This document shows positions 4,402 to 7,230 of a stretch of 7,230 nucleotides of DNA, piece by piece. Under the pieces are notes generated by a model, which was not told the origin of the DNA, did not search any database, and saw nothing but the letters and a program-made list of their open reading frames with translations. The translations under genes and the position numbers were made by a program. This DNA is from Candidatus Harrisonbacteria bacterium RIFCSPLOWO2_02_FULL_45_10c. GTDB lineage: Bacteria > Patescibacteriota > Minisyncoccia > UBA6257 > 02-FULL-45-10c. Positions within the stretch are counted from its first letter, which is position 1, and the number at the start of each line of letters is the position of its first letter. The stretch is taken from assembly GCA_001818705.1 (NCBI GenBank), contig MHJM01000027.1:1936-9165 (forward strand), written 5' to 3'.

Positions 4402-4953
4402 TTATTCTTTTTTCATACTACCCAGTTCCAGATGCTTTTTCAAAGCCTGCAGCGCTTTGGAGCGCATGCTGATGCGCGCTTTCTCTTCCGGCGCCATCTC
4501 CCCGATCGTTTTCTGGAAACCGTCCGGCTGAAAGATAGGATCCCAGCCAAAGCCTTCTTTGCCTCGAGCAGGAACAATCTGCCCATGCAATTCGCCGACA
4601 AAGAAATGGATATCTTTGCGATCGCTGTAGCCAATAACGGTTTTCACCGTAGCGTGAGAGCTGCCATATTTTTGCACCAGCTCGACGATGCCGGTATGCC
4701 CAACTGCCTGCAGCAGCCACTTGATCAACGGCCCGGGAAAGCCGTTCTGGCAGTCCAGATACAGCGACGAATCTTCCACAAAGAACTCGCCATCGCGCTG
4801 CTCAGTGGCTTGCCGTAATTTTGCAGCGATGATTCTGAGAGGATCAAGGCCCTGTATCTCATCGAGCTCCAGCGCAATGGGCTGTACGTCGGGAAGAATA
4901 CGCTGCACTTCCCGCACTTTGTTCTCATTTTCAGTGATGAAAAAAATAGTCAT
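4402..4953 (-). CDS. rdgB: XTP/dITP pyrophosphatase (HAM1/RdgB family)
   Basis: This 183-aa protein hydrolyses non-canonical purine NTPs (ITP, dITP, XTP) to monophosphate and pyrophosphate, keeping deaminated bases out of nucleic acids. It starts MTIFFITENENKVREVQ, equivalent to the family's TxNxxK nucleotide-binding motif. It then shows FVEDSSLYLD (58-67, catalytic acidic residues), NGFPGPLIKWLL (70-81), GFGWDPIFQP (134-143) and KTIGEMAPEEKARIS (148-162). The base-contacting SHR motif near the end reads SMR (162-164). Starting at 4953 gives the normal family length; a longer frame to 5085 would add 44 residues lying inside argS. The start is 8 nt after the argS stop, and GGAGGAG at the argS 3' end (4974-4968) may help initiation, though the 14-nt spacing is long. 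It is the middle gene of the argS operon. Confidence 0.9.
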   Translation of the reverse strand: MTIFFITENENKVREVQRILPDVQPIALELDEIQGLDPLRIIAAKLRQATEQRDGEFFVEDSSLYLDCQNGFPGPLIKWLLQAVGHTGIVELVQKYGSSHATVKTVIGYSDRKDIHFFVGELHGQIVPARGKEGFGWDPIFQPDGFQKTIGEMAPEEKARISMRSKALQALKKHLELGSMKKE

Positions 4954-4961
4954 TCTGAAAT

Positions 4962-6653
4962 TTACATCTCCTCCGGCGCTTTCATGCCCAAGAGCTGCAG
5001 CCCGTTTTTTAAAACTTGCCGAACGGACTGCACGAGCAACAAGCGCCCTTTCATGGTATGCATCTGCTCCGAAATAACCGGGCATTTGTGATAAAACTCA
5101 TTGAACGCCTGCGACAAAGCAATCAGATGCTGCGCCAGATGATGGGGCTTATAGGTCTCTGCCACTTTCTGCAGCACGTCAGGAAACCCTGCCAGAAGCG
5201 CCAGCACCGCCCGCTCTTCCTCAAGATTAAACGTCGCAAAGTTCACCAGCGGAGAAACGCCGAGGTTATGTTCTTTCTGCGCTTTCCGCAAGATGCTGCA
5301 GGCACGGGCATGGGTATATTGCACATACGGCCCCGTTTCGCCTTCGAAAGAGAGCATTTTCTCCCAGCTGAATTCGACGTCACGAACGCGGTCCGCACTG
5401 AGGTCTGCAAAGAGAATGGCACCAACACCCACCTGCTTTGCAACTTCCTCTTTTTGCTGCAGCGCCGGATTTTTTTCTTCTATGACCTTCCGGGCCAGTG
5501 CCACTGCTTTATCCAGCACTTCTTCCAGAAAGATAACATTGCCTTTTCTCGTCGACATTTTGCCTTCCGGGAAGCGGAACAGGCCGAAATCGACGTGCGT
5601 AAACAGATCTTTTTTGACGCCGGCTAATTCGAGGACTTTGAACAATTGCTGGAAATGCAGCTTCTGCTCCGAGCCGACTACATAGATGACTTTTATCGGC
5701 TTGTAATGGCGCAGCCGATAAAAAGCCGCAGCAAGATCACGGGTATGGTATATGCTTGTTCCATCCGATTTGCGCAGCATCAGCGGAGGCATGTTCCATT
5801 TCTGCAAATCAACAATCAGCGCCCCTTCGGAAATCGTAGCAAGATCTTTGTGCTGCATCTTCTTTACTGTTTCATCCAGCAACGGATTGTAAAAGGCTTC
5901 GCCATGATAGGTGTCAAACTCTACGTCGAGAATCCGATAGAACCGCCGGAATTCTTCTAAGCTTAATTCCCGGAACAGCTCCCAGAGCTCCAGCGAGGCT
6001 TTATCCCCTTCTTCCAGCTTCTTGAACGCTTCGCGAGCTTCGTCTTCCAGCTCCGGGTGCTGCTCTGCTTCTTTGTGGAAGCGCACATATATCTCGAGCA
6101 GGTGCTGCACGGGCTCTCTTTCCAATGCCGCTTTGTTGCCCCATTTTTTATAAGCGACGAGAAGCTTCCCGAACTGCGTCCCCCAGTCACCAAGATGGTT
6201 CACACTAATTAGCGCATAGCCCAGGAAACTGAACACTTTGTAGAGGCAATTGCCGATTACCGTGGAGCGCAAATGGCCAATGCCAAAAGGCTTGGCGATA
6301 TTGGGAGAAGAGAACTCCAGAACAATTTTCTTGCCTTTTCCTAGGTCCTGCTTGCCGTAAAAGTCTACTTGCTGGTACACTTCTGTAAGCGTCGCTTCTG
6401 CCAGGTGCGGCAGGGAAAAAAAGAAATTGAGATAGGGCCCAATGACAGCCGCTTTGGCAATGAACGGCGGCAGCTGTACTTTTTCTTTCAGCTGCTCTGC
6501 TGCTTCATGCGGATTCTTCCCGAGAGAGAAGCAGGGAAAGGCAAAATCGCCGAGCTTTTTATCTGGGGGAATTTCCAAAAAGGCGGCAATTTTCTCTGCA
6601 GAAAGCTGCGTAGCAGCTGCAATACGTTCTGCTAATTCCTCTTGAAAGCGCAT
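4962..6653 (-). CDS. argS: Arginyl-tRNA synthetase
   Basis: This 563-aa class I synthetase joins arginine to tRNA-Arg using ATP in the cytoplasm. It has an N-terminal tRNA D-loop-recognising domain (about 1-105, with LGDFAFPCFSLGK at 34-46). The HIGH-type motif is FGIGHLRST (123-131), preceded by EFSSPNIAKP, a hallmark of ArgRS. VNHLGDWGTQFGKL follows (151-164). The KMSKS-type loop is KMSTRKGN (365-372), and a C-terminal DALR helical bundle starts near 440 (GPYVQYTHARACSIL) and ends LLGMKAPEEM. The length and all key motifs are intact. A TATA box 26 bp upstream of the ATG predicts leaderless transcription. It heads an operon with rdgB and the Cys-rich gene. A tRNA-Arg(UCG) gene lies about 1.5 kb further left on the same strand, a pairing that may be coincidence. 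Confidence 0.97.
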   Translation of the reverse strand: MRFQEELAERIAAATQLSAEKIAAFLEIPPDKKLGDFAFPCFSLGKNPHEAAEQLKEKVQLPPFIAKAAVIGPYLNFFFSLPHLAEATLTEVYQQVDFYGKQDLGKGKKIVLEFSSPNIAKPFGIGHLRSTVIGNCLYKVFSFLGYALISVNHLGDWGTQFGKLLVAYKKWGNKAALEREPVQHLLEIYVRFHKEAEQHPELEDEAREAFKKLEEGDKASLELWELFRELSLEEFRRFYRILDVEFDTYHGEAFYNPLLDETVKKMQHKDLATISEGALIVDLQKWNMPPLMLRKSDGTSIYHTRDLAAAFYRLRHYKPIKVIYVVGSEQKLHFQQLFKVLELAGVKKDLFTHVDFGLFRFPEGKMSTRKGNVIFLEEVLDKAVALARKVIEEKNPALQQKEEVAKQVGVGAILFADLSADRVRDVEFSWEKMLSFEGETGPYVQYTHARACSILRKAQKEHNLGVSPLVNFATFNLEEERAVLALLAGFPDVLQKVAETYKPHHLAQHLIALSQAFNEFYHKCPVISEQMHTMKGRLLLVQSVRQVLKNGLQLLGMKAPEEM

Positions 6654-6674
6654 AGCAGAAAAGAAGGTTCAGCA

Positions 6675-6683
6675 CTTTAAAAG
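6675..6683 (-). promoter_or_regulatory. TATA box of the argS operon
   Basis: On the minus strand CTTTTAAAG is centred 26 bp before the argS ATG (6653), so the mRNA is probably leaderless. It lies in the 48-bp gap after the upstream gene's stop. Confidence 0.6.
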
Positions 6684-6701
6684 GTTTGCCTGGATAAAAC
6701 G

Positions 6702-7230
6702 TCATTCATCTTTCTCTTTACTTTTCTCCATTTCCGCCAGCTGCTCCAGGGGGGAATAGCCAGCATCGGACACTTTCCGCTGTATGTCGAAAAAGGCGGG
6801 CAGGGCTTCCCCAGATGGCACTTCCATAAACTCTTTGACCAGCTGCTTTCCGGACACGGGATCGTCCTGATACAGTCGGAAGAGGGCTGCGCCGAGATCG
6901 TAGCCAATAAGGTGATGAACGACGTTAAATAAAGAGTCGTCGTGCTCAAAAAGGGCTGCCAGATACCCCAAGTCTTCTTGCACCCCATCGGGAAGACAAA
7001 AAAAGAGCTTGCTGGACTGCGGCAATGCTGAAAAAAATTTCTCGGGATCCCGGGCAAGAGCCACATTTCCCGCATCGTGCGGGTTTGGTTGGCATTGCTC
7101 CTCAAGCTGGAGCAAGAATGCGGCGTACAGCGTTGCCGGGGAAAGAGATGCCAGCCGTTCAAAATGGGGGCGGTATTCTTCGAGAGAGGAACGAATGAGA
7201 TTATACAGAAAATCGCCGCTTTTTTCTGCA
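6702..7230 (-). CDS. Unrecognised protein, C-terminal part (runs off right edge)
   Basis: One frame is open from the window edge (first full codon at 7229) to TGA at 6704-6702, giving 175 residues. The upstream part (SGDFLYNLIRSSLEEYRPHF, then LASLSPATLYAAFLLQLEEQ) is in frame with the rest, so an internal TTG at 7115 is not the true start. The sequence is soluble and helical, with LFFCLPDGVQEDLGYLAALF and VVHHLIGYDLGAALFRLYQD, and a charged end (LAEMEKSKEKDE). No catalytic motif or family is recognised. It is on the argS strand, 48 bp upstream, but argS has its own promoter in the gap. Confidence 0.7.
   Translation of the reverse strand, partial: AEKSGDFLYNLIRSSLEEYRPHFERLASLSPATLYAAFLLQLEEQCQPNPHDAGNVALARDPEKFFSALPQSSKLFFCLPDGVQEDLGYLAALFEHDDSLFNVVHHLIGYDLGAALFRLYQDDPVSGKQLVKEFMEVPSGEALPAFFDIQRKVSDAGYSPLEQLAEMEKSKEKDE

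Noticed and set aside
4954..5085. Longer start for the RdgB-like protein
   Set aside because: The extra 44 residues lie inside argS, do not resemble the family, and the ATG at 4953 begins exactly at the conserved first strand.

Overview
The window looks archaeal. The signal recognition particle protein is of archaeal type. Promoters are TATA boxes (TTTAAA-like) about 26 bp upstream of the transcription start. Several first genes appear leaderless, and one tRNA gene carries archaeal-style introns. Short intergenic gaps and the protein set (SRP54, ArgRS, a short RdgB) suggest a small-genome lineage, possibly DPANN (Woesearchaeota-like). That lineage is an inference and was not tested by phylogeny.

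Layout. Positions 1-606 are a low-GC block read on the minus strand. It holds a 47-aa ribbon-helix-helix protein whose stop overlaps the start of an HTH-DNA methyltransferase that runs off the left edge. A clear BRE/TATA promoter and three 10-bp-phased CAAATG-like repeats precede the pair. A weak 38-aa ORF (604-720) and a GC-rich, hairpin-forming stretch (about 721-879) separate this block from the core genes. Positions 880-2764 are the SRP54 operon (minus), ending at a hairpin plus T-run. SRP54 is split by an exact 154-bp tandem duplication, and its downstream partner gene carries an apparent single-base frameshift. Positions 2820-3445 hold an unrecognised 139-aa protein and, upstream of it, a tRNA-Arg(UCG) gene that makes sense only if two introns are removed, one in the anticodon loop and one in the T-loop. 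A divergent plus-strand gene (3522-3911) encodes a small four-helix membrane protein. Positions 3663-6653 are a minus-strand operon: argS, then an rdgB-like NTP pyrophosphatase, then a Cys-rich protein whose open frame continues antisense through the membrane gene. At the right edge is the C-terminal part of an unknown gene (6702-7230).

How it works together. Most of the window is information-processing housekeeping: membrane targeting (SRP54), arginine charging (ArgRS with a tRNA-Arg nearby) and nucleotide-pool cleaning (RdgB). The left block is a modification unit that appears self-regulated. The points most worth a second look are the double-intron tRNA, the damaged SRP54 operon, and the phased operator in front of the RHH-methyltransferase pair.
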